A stretch of DNA of 64,000 nt from Cyclospora cayetanensis (taxonomy: Eukaryota; Apicomplexa; Conoidasida; Eucoccidiorida; Eimeriidae), in contig NW_020312247.1 of the NCBI RefSeq assembly GCF_002999335.1, forward strand, positions 124,001-188,000, read 5' to 3'. Positions 12,355 to 25,335 of this stretch are shown here, piece by piece. The position numbers and the translations under genes are program-made. The notes beneath the pieces were generated by a model that was not told the DNA's origin, made no database searches, and was given only the letters and a program-made list of their open reading frames with translations. Numbering within the stretch: the stretch's first letter is position 1; each line of letters starts with the position of its first letter.

Positions 12355-15300
12355 TTACACGTTTGAACTAAAGCCGCTGAGCTCATGCTGCTGCCCACCA
12401 CGAGCGGAGGCGCCTTTGGTCTGGGCGAAGGATGACGGGCTGTTGGCTTGGATCAGCGGATCTCCCTCCAACATCTCGAGTCGTGTTTGGTGGAGCGGAG
12501 GAACCTGGAGCGAGCAAAGAAAACAGACAGCAGTCCCTACCGGGGTAGACGCTGCGAAAAAAGTCCTAAATCCTAGCCTTCTTCGCGATGGCGAACGGAA
12601 GTAGCTGCATGCGCTGGTCAGAAGGTGATAAAAAGGCTAACACAGGTACGTAATACGCACCCATAATATGGCCCTGAAGCGGGAGGAATTGTTAACATGC
12701 TCATTTTCCAAGCGAAGGACAACCCACTGAAGCACAGCACAGTACAGCGAACCAGCACCTCAGGAGCTCGATCTGAGAGATGCTCTTCCCACTCAAAACC
12801 CTTGCAGCATGTGTACATATAATATATATATACATAGCACCCCATGTTAGCCCCCCGTATTCGCCAACTTTTCTTTCTGCAGCAAAGGCCACGGACGTAG
12901 CATGTAAAACAAGGGCACGCCACGCAGAAAAAGGATACAGCCGGCGACGCTAATCAAAGAGACAGGCAACCTCACCGCTCCGCGCCTCAGGATTTCCACA
13001 ACCGAGATAAACAACAACACCAAATTGCCGCTTAAGGACTGCGAAGAAGCAGAGATACCAGAAGAATGCTTCACCGGGTAGCAGCAAAGCCTCCTACATG
13101 TAGTGGGCCCCCCCTATGGCCCTTCCTCTCTTAGTACGCCCTTCCTTTCTGGATTATTGTACAGACAGAAAGGCTGCGGAACGTTTTTGTCAGTAAAGTG
13201 CCCTTATCAATCCTCACTTTGTTGCCGACAAAGGAGATTGGCATTAGGGTCATAGCCCACGTGAGGCGCCCCATCTGCACGAAAGACCAAAGGCACAGGG
13301 GTAGCTGTGCATGCATCCCTAAACAGTGGCCTCTCGAACTCTCGCAGCAGGCAAGTCAACGCCAAAGGCCCCTCCAGATGGCATCCGAGCAAGAAGCAGA
13401 CAACGCAGAGGGCTGCAGTCTGCTCGCGCAACCCCCAGTTCGCCCCTAGCACCGAGGTGCCCAACACTCACACCCCGTCTGGAAGGCTGAAGAGCCTCAA
13501 AGTTTCTCCACGCTCGCTAGACGCACCGCCTTGTGCAGTGCTGCAGTGCTGCTGGTTGCCATCTGTAGAAGCACGCCATTTGGCAGCTGCACCTACGGGA
13601 GGGAAAGGGGGAGGGTGGAAAGACTCGACAGTCAGTGCCTTACCGCGTTGGTGACCGCAATTGCACCGTACATCCACGCTGGATACATGAGTCGGCCTTG
13701 CATGCTGCAAGCAAAACAAGGATCCCACAGAGCGGCATGTTTTCTAGGAGGCAACAAGACAGCAACAGTGTGAGCACCCCTGCCTCTTCTCGCTCGCGCG
13801 GCGCTCTACGTCTACGGCCTGAAAGCCACTGCTGCAGTCTCTGCTTCATGATGACAGAACCGCAAAGAGAAGTCTTCAGGCTGCAGGCAAGTCTCGCGGA
13901 CTCTGCTCCTGGACCCCCCATTCAAGAAAGAAGCAGACAACGCAGAGGGATGCTCGCGGCATGCAGCCTTCTAAGAGCTCGTGACGACTCTGCAGGCCTG
14001 GCCATACACTACACGACACCGTCTGCACAAGACTTTCGTGTCTGCCGAGTGAACGCACCGAATAAAGCGATCTGGAGTCGGCAAAAGACCCCAATCCACC
14101 CGCACATCCCAGTACAGCATGAAGAGGGACCCGAGGCAGTACGAGAAAACCCACAAGAGACACATGGCGTATACACTGACACCCCAATCCAGCCTGCAGA
14201 CAAGCAAACACAAGTTGTCACATGGACGTAGGTACAAAAACACTATCCCGCCCGTGCACCTGCATGCGGACTCCTTCTATCCAGTCAACGCACCCGTAGC
14301 CGCACACATTCACGCGGAAACATACTGCACGCCCTACGCCTGAATAGCGCAGCCTCAGCAGCCTCTTCACTTTCACGCTGCTCTTTCGTCTGCTTCTGAA
14401 ACGTGCAGTGACTCGCGATACAACGGCTCCTGTCTACCTACTCGGCCTCACACCTCTATCCCAGCAGTGCCCTACTCGAGTGCTTTCTTAATAAGTAGAA
14501 CGCGAATGCCAGCGCAGCAGGCCACCCTTTAGCCAGCACGATTCAGAAAAAGTACACGAAAGGGGTGGGAAAGTGAAGAAGCTGCCGAGGTCACGCTATT
14601 CAGGTATGGGATGCGCAGGATTCTTTTCGATAATGTGAGAACCTTGTTTTACCACCAAATATCGGCACATGTCTAAAAGCACGTCGTACAGAGCTTTCTT
14701 AATGCAGGAACCACCGCGCACCATGGAGCATTTGTAGTAATCAACACCAGGATGCCGCAAGCGTATTTCGCCATGTTCATCAAGTGTATACATCCACAGC
14801 CCGCCTCTGCGCATCGAAACCTGCATTTTTACATACATACATACAAAATCCACACAGACGCAGTCTTTTGTGGCAGATCATGTAAGCTGCAATATACCTC
14901 AGAAAGACAGCTCGCGCGCGAGAAAGAGATGTATATATATTCAGAGAGAGAGAGAGAAGAAAAAGACAACACAAGAAAAAACAGACTCTGTCCACTGTCG
15001 CCTTAAAAGCAACCGGAGGAAGCTTTTGCACTCGCGCAGAAAACCTATGCAGGCTTTTGGATAGGTGGCAGCACTGCCGGTAGCCGCAGAGAGATGCAAT
15101 TGCTTGCAGTTGTTTGAAGTTGCCTGCTATCGGCAGAGCCTCCGCCTACCTTATGAAGCACTGGCAGAGACGCAGATAAAAGGGCAGACCTAGAAGCAGG
15201 GGGTGTACTAGGGGGTCTCCTGCAGCAGATAATGAAAGGAAGGAAGCCCATGGGTGCTATCTTTCATGAGATGCGGTTGCATCTCGTGGCGAAACGACGC

Positions 15301-18300
15301 AGGTCGTCCTAAGGAAGCTGATGCAGGAAAAAAAACCAGGCTGTTCCTTGGCAGATGCAGCGACAGCCGACTGCTTCGTGATTTGCCTTGCAAGAGACTC
15401 TACGGCGAAGGCAGAGAGGCGTACCGTAGCACTGAGCGGGGTTTTTCGTATCCATTCCAGTGCTGAAGAAGCAGCAACACAGTGTGCACCAGTGTGCTGC
15501 ATGCATTACCTCCCCTAAGCTGCTACGCTCCCAGCAGCAGACAAACTCACGACTGTGGCCTTCCCGCAAGGAGGAAGAGGGAGAGAGGGAGAGGGCAGCA
15601 GCTCTGGACTGCATACAGGGCATAGGCATCTGGAATCAACCTGTGCAGTATCTATATATATATGAATACACATATATGGATATATATCTGCATATATGTG
15701 GTGCGGCAAGCGCAGCTCGCCTCAAGTAGCAGACGAGGTAGTGAAGGTCTCCTAGGGGTTTTGCCAGGGAGGTTAGAACATCCCCGATGATGTTGGCTAC
15801 AAGTTTGACGTCTCTCACGGCGAAGACACTGCAGCAGCAGCAACAGCACTGGAAGCCCGTTTTTTTCGCAGCAGCAGCCGAAGCATCCGGGAAAACGCGG
15901 GAGCATGTGGCAGCAGGAGCAGCAGAAATTCAGCTGTCCGTCAGCTGCAGCTGCCAGGCAGCTTGGAGGCTTTGCCTAGCCAAAGAAGGGGGTGCGGAAA
16001 CACCTAGTCAAGACTGCCATCTTTGAGCGCAGCTTCCCGCGCAGAAGCTTACCCAGCCTTCAGCACCGTGTAGAGCTCCGCCAAGACTTGCCGCCGTGCC
16101 CTGTAAGTAAGTGAACGAGAGGGAATAAGCAGCAGGAGCAGCTGCAGGAGCAGCAAACCAAGTGGATATATGTGATACCTGCAGCAGTAGCAACAGCAAC
16201 AGCAGGGTGAGGGAAAATGAGACAGCAGCAGCGGCCCTTCTGGCCTACATGCAGTCATCGCACAACCGCGAACCCCCACCTCAGAAGGGCAGAGTGCGAG
16301 GCTGTTGCAGCGCCTCTGAACGCAAGCTGCGGGATTTACGCGCTGCCGATTTAGTGGAGACTGCAGCGGCGCCTGCTGCGGGGGAACCTGCGCTGGGAGG
16401 TGTAGAGACAGCAACAAGGGAAGAAGGACGGCAAAGCAACCTCCGCAACGCCCTTCCCCCGAGCCTTACATTTGGCTGCCTCCCATAAGACGCAGTCTGG
16501 CATCCGCGAGATACAGGACGCAGGTTGCAGTTGTGACAACGAAGTGTAATGCCGCAGTTGCGAAAAAAGATATACTGGACGCCTTGCCTCTCGGGGCAAG
16601 ATCCAGGAGGAAGCTGCGAAGACACCCGACCACACGGAGCATCGGCTTTGCGTGTATGTGGGGTGCAGGCACAGCAAACCCCGTGTTGCGAAGGCCGTAA
16701 AACAGCTTTCAGATGCCTCGATCACAGAGCACGCAGCTGCTGCAAATCCAGCTCATGAAGCGCTTCCGGTAACACGAGGCGGCATACGAAAGCCCCCCTG
16801 CTGCGTTTCCCCTGAAGCCGCTGTCTCTGCGCATCTGACAAGGAAGGCATGCCAGCCGACGTTTTACAAAGAGCTCACGTAAATGTGCATGCAAATGCAG
16901 GCAGGCATACAGGCATGCACTTTCTAGCGTCTGCCCAGTGCGACAGAGAGACATCACCCAAACACGGACCGGTAGTTGACGCCGTAGCGCTCCATGACTG
17001 CCATCGCGGATGCCGTAGCAAACCACAGGAAAGACAAGGCAAAGGCAAGCCTGCAAAAACAAGAGAACCAGTGCCGCCGCTAGGAAGGCAGAGAAGAGAT
17101 AGCTTCCCCGTCGCTGCGAGCGCAGCAGTGCACTGCCGAGACACAGGCGGACTGCGATTCAAGCCCTGACGGAGTCGTGCATGACCTCAGACGCAGCACC
17201 GCAAAAGAGCATTTAAATTCCCACGCAAGCACCGCACAGCGGCAGCCTCTTGGTCCGACTCTCCCCACGAAGGGTGAGAGCTAACGAGGCAGAGAGGCGG
17301 CAAAAGTAGAAGAGACGGCAGAAAAACGAGGCAAAGAAAGCTCGGTCCGCAGCCAGCGCATACCTGAAGAGAGGGAACACCGTCATTAGGCCGTCATAGT
17401 CGAAGGCTTCTGTGTGGGATGCTGGAACGAGCAGCAACGCAATGGCCACAAGTAGCAGCACCGCAAGGCAGCCTGCCAGAAACCACACCCTTGCTGCTTG
17501 CAGGAAGTAGCTGTTCTGCACCGATAACACAGCACCCACATGTGCGCGGCGCCTACCCATGCGGCTGCGATGACTGGCCTTTCAGCGAGCAATCAACCCT
17601 TCAGGCAGCAGCAGCAGCCTCCCTCCCTCCTCTTGCCTCCTCTAAGAGCGATTGCAAGAAAACAAGCCGCAACGCGAGGCAATAAAAGAGGCAAGAACAC
17701 CACTGCCCCCGACCCTCGAAGAGAAGTGCAACTTACTGCTACAGACAGCCCCTCTGCAGTCCGCAGAGGCAGCACATCCAAAGAAAGCTCAGAATCCTCT
17801 CCAGCGACTTGGCGGTACAGTGCTCTTGCAGAGCGCTGCGCCAAAGCAAAGAAAGCACACCAATACACACATCAACACAAATGTACACATATACATAGGT
17901 ATACACATATATGCTCAAATGTACGCACATGCACTTCTACATACACAGGTATACACATATATACACAAATAGATACTCATACACATGCACAAGTACATAT
18001 ACATACACAAATATACACACATCTACACTAACACATATATACACATACACAGATGCGTACACACATATACACACAAATACATACACATACACATGTACGC
18101 ACATATACACTAATGCATACACAAATACAAAACACAGATACACTGATACATACACAAATACAACACACACACGCACATACTACATACAATCGTACATAAA
18201 TACATACGAATTATACATGCTCAAGCCCCAGACACTCTGCTGGATGTCTTGAAACCAGAAGAACGAAAGTCTACGCGCATCCGGCAGTCACAGAGAGCAG

Positions 18301-21078
18301 GCGCGCAAGAGGCAAACACAAAAGCAGCAGAGAGCATCGCACAATGGGGAAGCTGAAGACAGACGGAGAAAGTTTTGGATACAGTGAGAAACGAGACAAG
18401 TGCACTTGGGAAAAGGCTCCTTCGACAAAAATGGAGGAGGAGGAGCAGAAGGGGGCCATGTTGAACTCGAATGGAAGCTGCCTCACTCTTGTCTTGGGGG
18501 GGATTCGGAGTTGTTCGCTAAAGAAGGCTGTAATCGTCTCGAAGTCTTTAGCCGCCTGGCCGTTGCTGAGTTGCAGCTGCTTGTCTCTCTTCTTGAGCGC
18601 CTTCCAGAAAGCAAGGAGGTTCAAGCGTCTGTACACCTCGAGTTTGTCCAGCGTGTCTAGCAAAAGGAGCAGAATGCGTTCAAGGCGGCGCAGGTAAGCA
18701 GCATCCTAAGACCAAAACATACCGCAGTTTTGAAACTGCCTTTTGACCTTGGGGTGATTTGAATTCTTCCCAGCAGCAGCGAGCACAGGCAGTAGGAAGG
18801 CTTGAGGCAGAAACATGGATTGCAGCAGGCAGACTGCGCATGCTGAGTGGTTTGAGTGGTGCTACGGGGGGGGCGGTAGCAAAGCAGGCATCACTGAGGC
18901 AGCACGCAACGGCTGCAATATGGAGAAAAGATGAATAGATGGAGATATAGAAATATATAGAGATAGAGAGACATAGAGATAGAGAGACATAGAGATAGAG
19001 AGACATAGAGATAGAGATAGAGAGACATAGAGATAGAGATCGAGAGAGATATAGAGACAGAAAGAAAGATAGAGAGAGTACAGAGAGAGAGAGAATGAGA
19101 TAGAGAGATATATTGAGAGATAGAGATAGAGATATATATAGAGAGAGAGAGATAGAGATAGAGAGAGATAGAGATAGATAGAGATAGCGATATATAGAGA
19201 TAGAGAGAGATATATAGAGAGAGAGATAGAGAGCGAACGAGGCGCGTGCGGGAAAAGCGAAGCGCATGACGACGTTTTAGGAGATGTTTATCACGGGGGG
19301 GAATGCGAGTAATTATAATGCACGGCAGAGCCGTAGAGGTCCTTGTGAGTCATGAAGGCCATTAAAGGCAGGCGGAGTACTCATTAGGCAGTTTTTGCAT
19401 GCGGGGGTGCTGCGCAGCACACTGCCTTCGCCATGGACTGAATGCGCGACAGGAAGACTTGTGCGGCAAGTAACAGAGCGGAAGACTCTCCTCCGCCTCC
19501 CCCCTTCTTCCCCTCTTTCCCACCCCCTTTCTCCCCTCCCTAACGCCGAGAGAGCACGTTCAGGCCGAAGTCTCACTTGGCTACTCAGAGCAGTTTCTTC
19601 CGCCTCTCCCACCCCCGCCAGTGCAGAAGAAGAGAGCCCGCTTTTTGAGTGCGTCGTAGACGCTGTTTTCTCGAGGCAAGTGGCGCGAGTCCTCGCAGAC
19701 CCCTCTGCGTTCTTGGTGAGAGCTCGCCGCCTCCGTGCAGCCGAAAATGCCTTCAGTTCCGTCGAAACAGCGTGCAGCTTGTCTTCCAAGAAGCCTAACT
19801 CGTCCTCTGGCCACACACAGGTATGTTACATGCGCATGCGAGGGAAGCGAATGAACAGGAGGTGGCCGCACCGTGCACACTTCCCGCGCATATTGCCTGT
19901 TGTGCTGAGCTGCCAGACGTGCAAAAACCACGCAGCTTTCGCGTCTTTTCGAGTCAGACTATTCTGCTGCGGCTGTGTGGTGTGAGCGGGGGTAGGGAGG
20001 GAGTGCGGAGGGATGCTGTCTGCGAAAGGAGGAAAATGATTTCTGCGTATGGCGCGTCCTACTGAAGAAGGCAGCCACTTTCGTCTTTTCTTTCTCCACA
20101 GCAGCGCGAAAGGCCTCTACGCACTCGACTCTCAACGCCTCAAGCTTGCGTGCAGAAGAGCCGCCTTGCTGCCCCTCCGCAGGCGAAGTGACGCCGATCT
20201 GACAGCCCTCTCGCTGCCACTGCGGAGACTGCAGGAGCGGTTGTTTTACAGCATCAGGGGACTCTTGGTAGCTTCCGGCAAGTGGGATCGAATTCGTCGT
20301 GGCGACATTCTTGAGGATCTCAAGCCTCTGCGCGCTGCCGTTCGATGAGTGTTGTGTTTTTTCCTCGGCAACCCCACTGCCAAAGGCACTCGCAGCGGCT
20401 TGCAAAGGGAGGCCTGCGCACAGTTGGGAAGACGCGCATCGCAACGTGGAACCGTCCAGCTTTTTTGCTCGAACGCGGTTCACGACATTTCATGGGAAGG
20501 CACGATACCGATGTTCTAAGGAACCAACGAGGCTTAGCGGGCTCTCCCTGAGCAGGGGGGTTGCAGCAGCAACAACCAGAAACACACCCAGCAACCCCCA
20601 CAGTGGCAGGCGCTGCTGCGCATGCCTCGAGGCAGGGGCTTACCGCTCGCGATCCCGACACTGTCAGGCGCCTTGTCAGCATTTGGGCTGCAATACGCAC
20701 GAACACCAAGCCAGGAATGCGTTCTGCCGTTACGTGCTAGTAGCTGCACTTCAGTCCAGCAGACGTAGAAAATGCAGCGGCAACAGCCCAATCCCATCTC
20801 CCCACTCCTTCCCTCCCCGCTTGCGATAATAAAATCTGCGCACAGACCACGGAACCCATCACACCAGGGGCAAGCGCTGCGGGGGACGAGTAACCCCCCT
20901 CGTTTCCCGCTTCTTACTGCCATCTAGTCGGAAAAAACTTTGCAAGATATCCGGGAGCATCTACTGCAGCCAGTCGCCTCTTCTGCTGCTTGAGAAGCGC
21001 TTTCAAACACTGGTAATCTACGTAGTGCTCTTGCCACTCAGGCACGGTGTAACTCTGGAACTTTGCACCAAACTTCAT
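12355..21078 (-). CDS. SPX-EXS domain phosphate transporter (XPR1/PHO1/SYG1 family)
   Basis: Likely a polytopic phosphate exporter whose cytosolic SPX domain senses inositol pyrophosphates (family knowledge). Start at 21078: MKFGAKFQSYTVPEWQEHYV is the SPX opening (MKFG..L..... PEW...Y..Y..LK). Exons with agreeing phases: 21078-20918, 20376-20063, 19806-19577, 18705-18487, 17835-17737, 17515-17364, 17050-16958, 16797-16726, 16613-16470, 16178-16053, 15828-15721, 15462-15425, 15317-15209. Then less certain: ~14835-14758, 13704-13644, ~13290-13200, ~13040-12985, ~12812-12755, ~12510-12355. SPX helices: FLEDKLHAV and LNLLAFWKALKKRDK. EXS: helix FLAGCLAVLLLVAIALLLV, then MAVMERYGVNYRSVFG, YPLGLLLLQLLLLLIPSR, IIGDVLTSLAKPLGDLHYLV, LMYPAWMYGAIAVTNA, GRLTWAMTLMPISF, VVEILRR and FEWEEHL. 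These follow XPR1 order. The tail is PPLHQTRLEMLEGDPL and stop. Introns hold long repeats. One intron (after 15721) seems to use a GC donor. The identification is firm; four or five exon edges are not. Confidence 0.88.
17858..18205. repeat. ACACATATAC array in SPX-EXS intron
   Basis: About 350 bp of CACATA, ACACAAATA and TACATA words between the last SPX exon (18705-18487) and the following exon (17835-17737). Confidence 0.9.
18935..19235. repeat. AGAGAT/AGACAT array in SPX-EXS intron
   Basis: About 300 bp of GATAGAGA and GAGACATA words. The coding strand is CTCTATCT, in the intron between SPX exons 19806-19577 and 18705-18487. It splits the SPX domain coding sequence. Confidence 0.9.
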
Positions 21079-24000
21079 TTTCAGCTGCCAAGAGAGACCA
21101 TACGGCTAGAGAAACTGCTGTAGCGTGGAGGGAGAACGCCGAACGCGACTACCGCTGAGGCGGTAGGTGCTGACGCTGCGCTTGGCTCTAGGGCGAAAGG
21201 AATTGCTGGTCGTCTCCTCTGCAGGTCAGCAGGGGGCCCATGCAGATTCTGTAGCCATCCCGGGTGTCTGGACGCCTTGTGCAGCTGCAAGTGTGCAGCT
21301 GCTTCCTCAAAGGCGAGAAGGATGGTGTGAGAAAGACCCGAGCGGTGCAACCGACTGGCAAGCTGCACACGAACAAAGGCTTCTTCTGGGGGCACGCCTT
21401 GCTCGTTGAGAGTATCACATGCAGCTACATGCAGACCTGAGTTGCAGCAAACGTGCACATCTTACGAGGGAAATCGACTCCTTGTGTGCTGCTTACGCGT
21501 CTCATGAGTGTAAACGTGCGCGAAAGTCTCGCAAGCAGCACACTAGAAAACACGGAGCCTTTTCGCTCATACAAAACTGCTTAATTTACGAATTCGCCGA
21601 ATTATATGCCCTTTCTAGCCGGAAGAGGAAAACGCGAATCACGCGCTGCTCGGGGGCCCTGTAGAGGGGGGCCCCCTGGCCCGGGGTCGTCTGTGGGGAA
21701 ACTGGATTGAGGATTTTTGAAAGGGTTAAAATGTAAAGTTTTTGCGCTTAAATCGTAGCCATTTATTTTGCTCTGCTTACAGATTATTTACTGGAGGAGC
21801 AGCTGCTTAGCGGCTGTGCGGTAAGCAGGGAGAGAGCGAGCATACATACAGAGAGCAAAGGGCAAAGGACGGGAAAGCTACCTCCGACTGGGAAAACTGC
21901 CTCTATACATTAGGTGACATGTTCGTTCGAGCTTTAAGGGCGTGGTCGACACTTGGCATTACCTCTGATTCTGCAGTGCACATACACATGAAACTACTAG
22001 CCTACCTAAATTGCTGACCAAATGTTCCTTAGCGCATCCCACTCTCTGAGCAACTAAGGCTGCACCTACACTGCAACGAAGGGCGTCCAAAGCTGTGTAG
22101 CATTCGCGTACGCCTAGGTTTCACTATATACTGATCGCCGCAACCGAGGGCAGCCAATGACTTGTGGGACAACACAGAGGAGAGGCACGCAAAGAAAGTC
22201 TTAAAGGCAGGGAACCACTGGAAGGCTGTGTAATACCGCAGCCAACATTCGCGCCTCTGACCTGTGATGCAGCTCCTTGCATGATACAGCAGATGCCGTA
22301 CAGGCGTTGCGGTGGCAGCCAACCCGCTGTGCATTCCACTGTGCCAAACAAAAGGTTTCGCGTCCAGCCTATGGTTTTTTCTCACGCTTTTATCGCTATA
22401 AACTAAAAGGACGTAGGGCAGCATTATGCACAAAGCTCGGCAGGACGAAACTGGGGAAACAGAGGGTCTCCAGGAAAGGTCCCGTGGCTGGACACGGTTC
22501 AGCACACCAAAAGCTATAAAGCATCTCTGACGATTCCGGTAATTATATTTGATCAAAACTGGTGTAAAATTGAGTACTGCGTGGTCTGATTGTTCCTAAA
22601 TCATACAGGACACATCGTAGGGTTTCTTCAGAACGACAATACTCAATGTTTGTCCCAGTGCGCTGTAGGTTGCTGTTTGCAGCTAGCTAGGAATGCACAG
22701 AGTGCGACAAAGGTACATCAACGCGCATCGTAGCTGTCTCTCTCCGCTTTCATGAAGCACGGAAAGAAGGGAGCTTCATTTGAGGGGCACTTTATAACTT
22801 TCTATTAATTTTGTAGGTGATTTGCGGGTTAGTGTCTCACTGTCCAGATTCTAGATGGAGTTCCACTGACACCAAAGTTCTTCTGTATTAATGCATGTGT
22901 AGTGCGTAAATCACCATCTTAGGCACCTTCTATTATTAACATGTCCAAAATAGCGTTCAGAAGGCCTAACACGTCAGCAGATGGACCAGTGACATACGGC
23001 TCATCCTTTCACAGTTCTGAAGGAAGTGACGGATTTCCTCATGTGATGCGTGCATTATAAGCTCTTTTGACCCTTGACTAGAGACAGAAAGGCGATCTGG
23101 ATCAGGGAAGGGGCGATTGTGACGCAGAGAGCCGAGCATCGGAGACAGAAAAATCTCCTTGGCCACAATACTGTCTTCCCAAAACAATGCATTATCCCTA
23201 ATTTATTGGAAAAGGCTATATGTAGACACTTGCTGCCACATTTTTAGAATTTCACTGTCAATTAATGAAGCATCGCATATTTGGCTGGCAATCTGGATAT
23301 CTGTATTAACTACAGAATACTATTAGGTCATTACAATAGGAACCAATGCTATTTGCGCTAAATACTATATGCAATAGCTGTGAATGCTTGAAGTGTTGAG
23401 AGGGTGTAACACGCGCACCCTAGCTATCCCTCTCTCATGTGTCAGAAACGAGGGCTGCGGGTATGGGAAGATTCTCTTCTGGAAGAACATTCCATGTAGC
23501 CCTTTAAGTTTTTCGAATGCTGTTGCTTTATTTAAAAACCTTTTATGAAACGTAGAGCTGACAGCACCACATGGTTCGATGTAACTGCTCCCCGCTCGTG
23601 CACTGCCTGTGGATGCAGTGTGATGTCGAACTTCCCAACAGCACCTTTCTGGTCTTCACATGCCGACTTTTGGCTTCGTACCGTGATTGTTTTGTTGGCA
23701 ATAACCGGGTGAAAATATCTCGGCGATGGTAGTTGGCAGTGGGGCAACGAGCGCTGGGGCAACAGAAGCTGGCCTGCAAGCCGATGTAAACGCTGTGGCC
23801 CCATAGACAGTAGAAAGGCACGATTTTTCAGCCTATAAAATGCTTATCGATGGGTTGAGGAGGTTTCAATTGACCGTAAAACTATGGCAACCATGAGGAT
23901 CGGCTAGTACGCCAACATTACATCAGCCTGTTAAGAATTAAACTGGCTTTGTACCCTATGAAGAGGAACGCTCGCTCTTTGCAGTATTTCTGTGTGAAGT

Positions 24001-25200
24001 CAAAGCGCTTTATCAGTGACTCTGTTCATGCAAAGAAAGTCAGATCCCTGCAGGTAGTACCACATGTCAAGTTTGTATGCAAGCGCTGAGACATCGTTTT
24101 TCGCCGAAATCAGCTCAACAGCAAGCTTTTGTAAAACGAAGAAGGCTTAACAGGGCATTTCCTAATAATTTAAAACCTTGAGGAATATGAAGGCATAGTT
24201 TTAAAAACCCACAGCAGTATGGGTAGTGAAGCAGCGACTTATTAGGCGACCCTGGGGTCTTGACAAACGATGGACTCAAGGTTTTAGGAGCAAATGGGGG
24301 CAACTCCTGCGTCTTTGGCTGACAAGAAAAGGACCAATCGAGGCTTGGAACTAACGGGTGTTGAAACCATTTCAACCGGCCCTAGCTGAGAGTATAAAGT
24401 AGACAAGGAAAACACAGCCACAGGGAACCTGCCTTCCTAGGTAGCTCCAGACAGCCGTCCAGCAACGCGCGTGCTTCCATTGAGGGAACCTGTGCCATAT
24501 AAATCAAAGCTGTAAGCGCATGCAAAAGGCCAAATATGTTGAACAGCGGTAGTGGGCTCAGCGGAAGCCGACGGCTCGGTAAGCAAACAAGGGACATCAG
24601 CGAAGCGGAAACCTCCCTACTCAGGCTAAGCTGCCGTGAAGGGGATGCACAAGATAAACAATGCAGTTGGGGACGCCAAATGGGCTGAATGATTTTCCGC
24701 TGGTACAAGTTCACACTCATGGGCAAAAATTACTGCAGTCAGTATCATTGAATGATATGCAGTGGATCAGTCTTTTCGGGGGACAACCCAGAAATGCAAT
24801 CTGCCTTCACTTGCTGGCACATTCCCTAAGACTCAGATTTCCTGATGGGCAGAAGCATGCAAGGAATACCAAAGCTGCGGCAGTTGATTGCGACTGCATA
24901 TCTATATTGGGTCCCATCAACATTCCGGAACAGCTGTGCAGGACAGCTGCACCAGGGCATAAGCGTATGTATGCAAAGGGTGGCCCACTAAAAGGTATGC
25001 ATGCTTTCACAGCTTTGCGGTGTGTAGGTGAGCATGCAGGAAACCGTTAGGAGTAAACACTTTCTGGCCTCCTCAGCAACGCTCAGTTCATCGGTGGTGA
25101 CTGTGTCAGAGTTGGTGCCTCAACAAGGTGAGGCAGAGTCTTCAAGCTGGCGGCACAACAGACAAGTAGACGAGGCATTTTAGCATGTGGCCCGTGCTGA
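21079..25200. other. Gene-poor region upstream of the retroelement fossil
   Basis: No exon set could be assembled. A GC-rich palindromic patch lies at about 21650-21685, upstream of the SPX-EXS start. The rest is visibly richer in A and T than the neighbouring gene regions. Longer frames (22029-22556 minus, 23532-23804 minus, 24661-25050 plus) show no motif that I can name. The last one precedes the reverse transcriptase remnant on the same strand and could be a remnant of gag or protease, but this is only a guess from position. Confidence 0.4.
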
Positions 25201-25335
25201 TGGCTCTCAGGCTAATGTTTAGACTACGATTATTTCCAGCGTTTCGCCGAGGGACCGCAGAAATAGGCGAAATATCAAAGAGGACTCAGTGGAGGTGCAA
25301 GACAATGACGAATTGCCAGTATGCTGGTCTTCCAG

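Noticed and set aside
12116..12604. 162-codon plus-strand frame.
   Set aside because: It is antisense to the last exon of the SPX-EXS gene and shows no domain or splice support.
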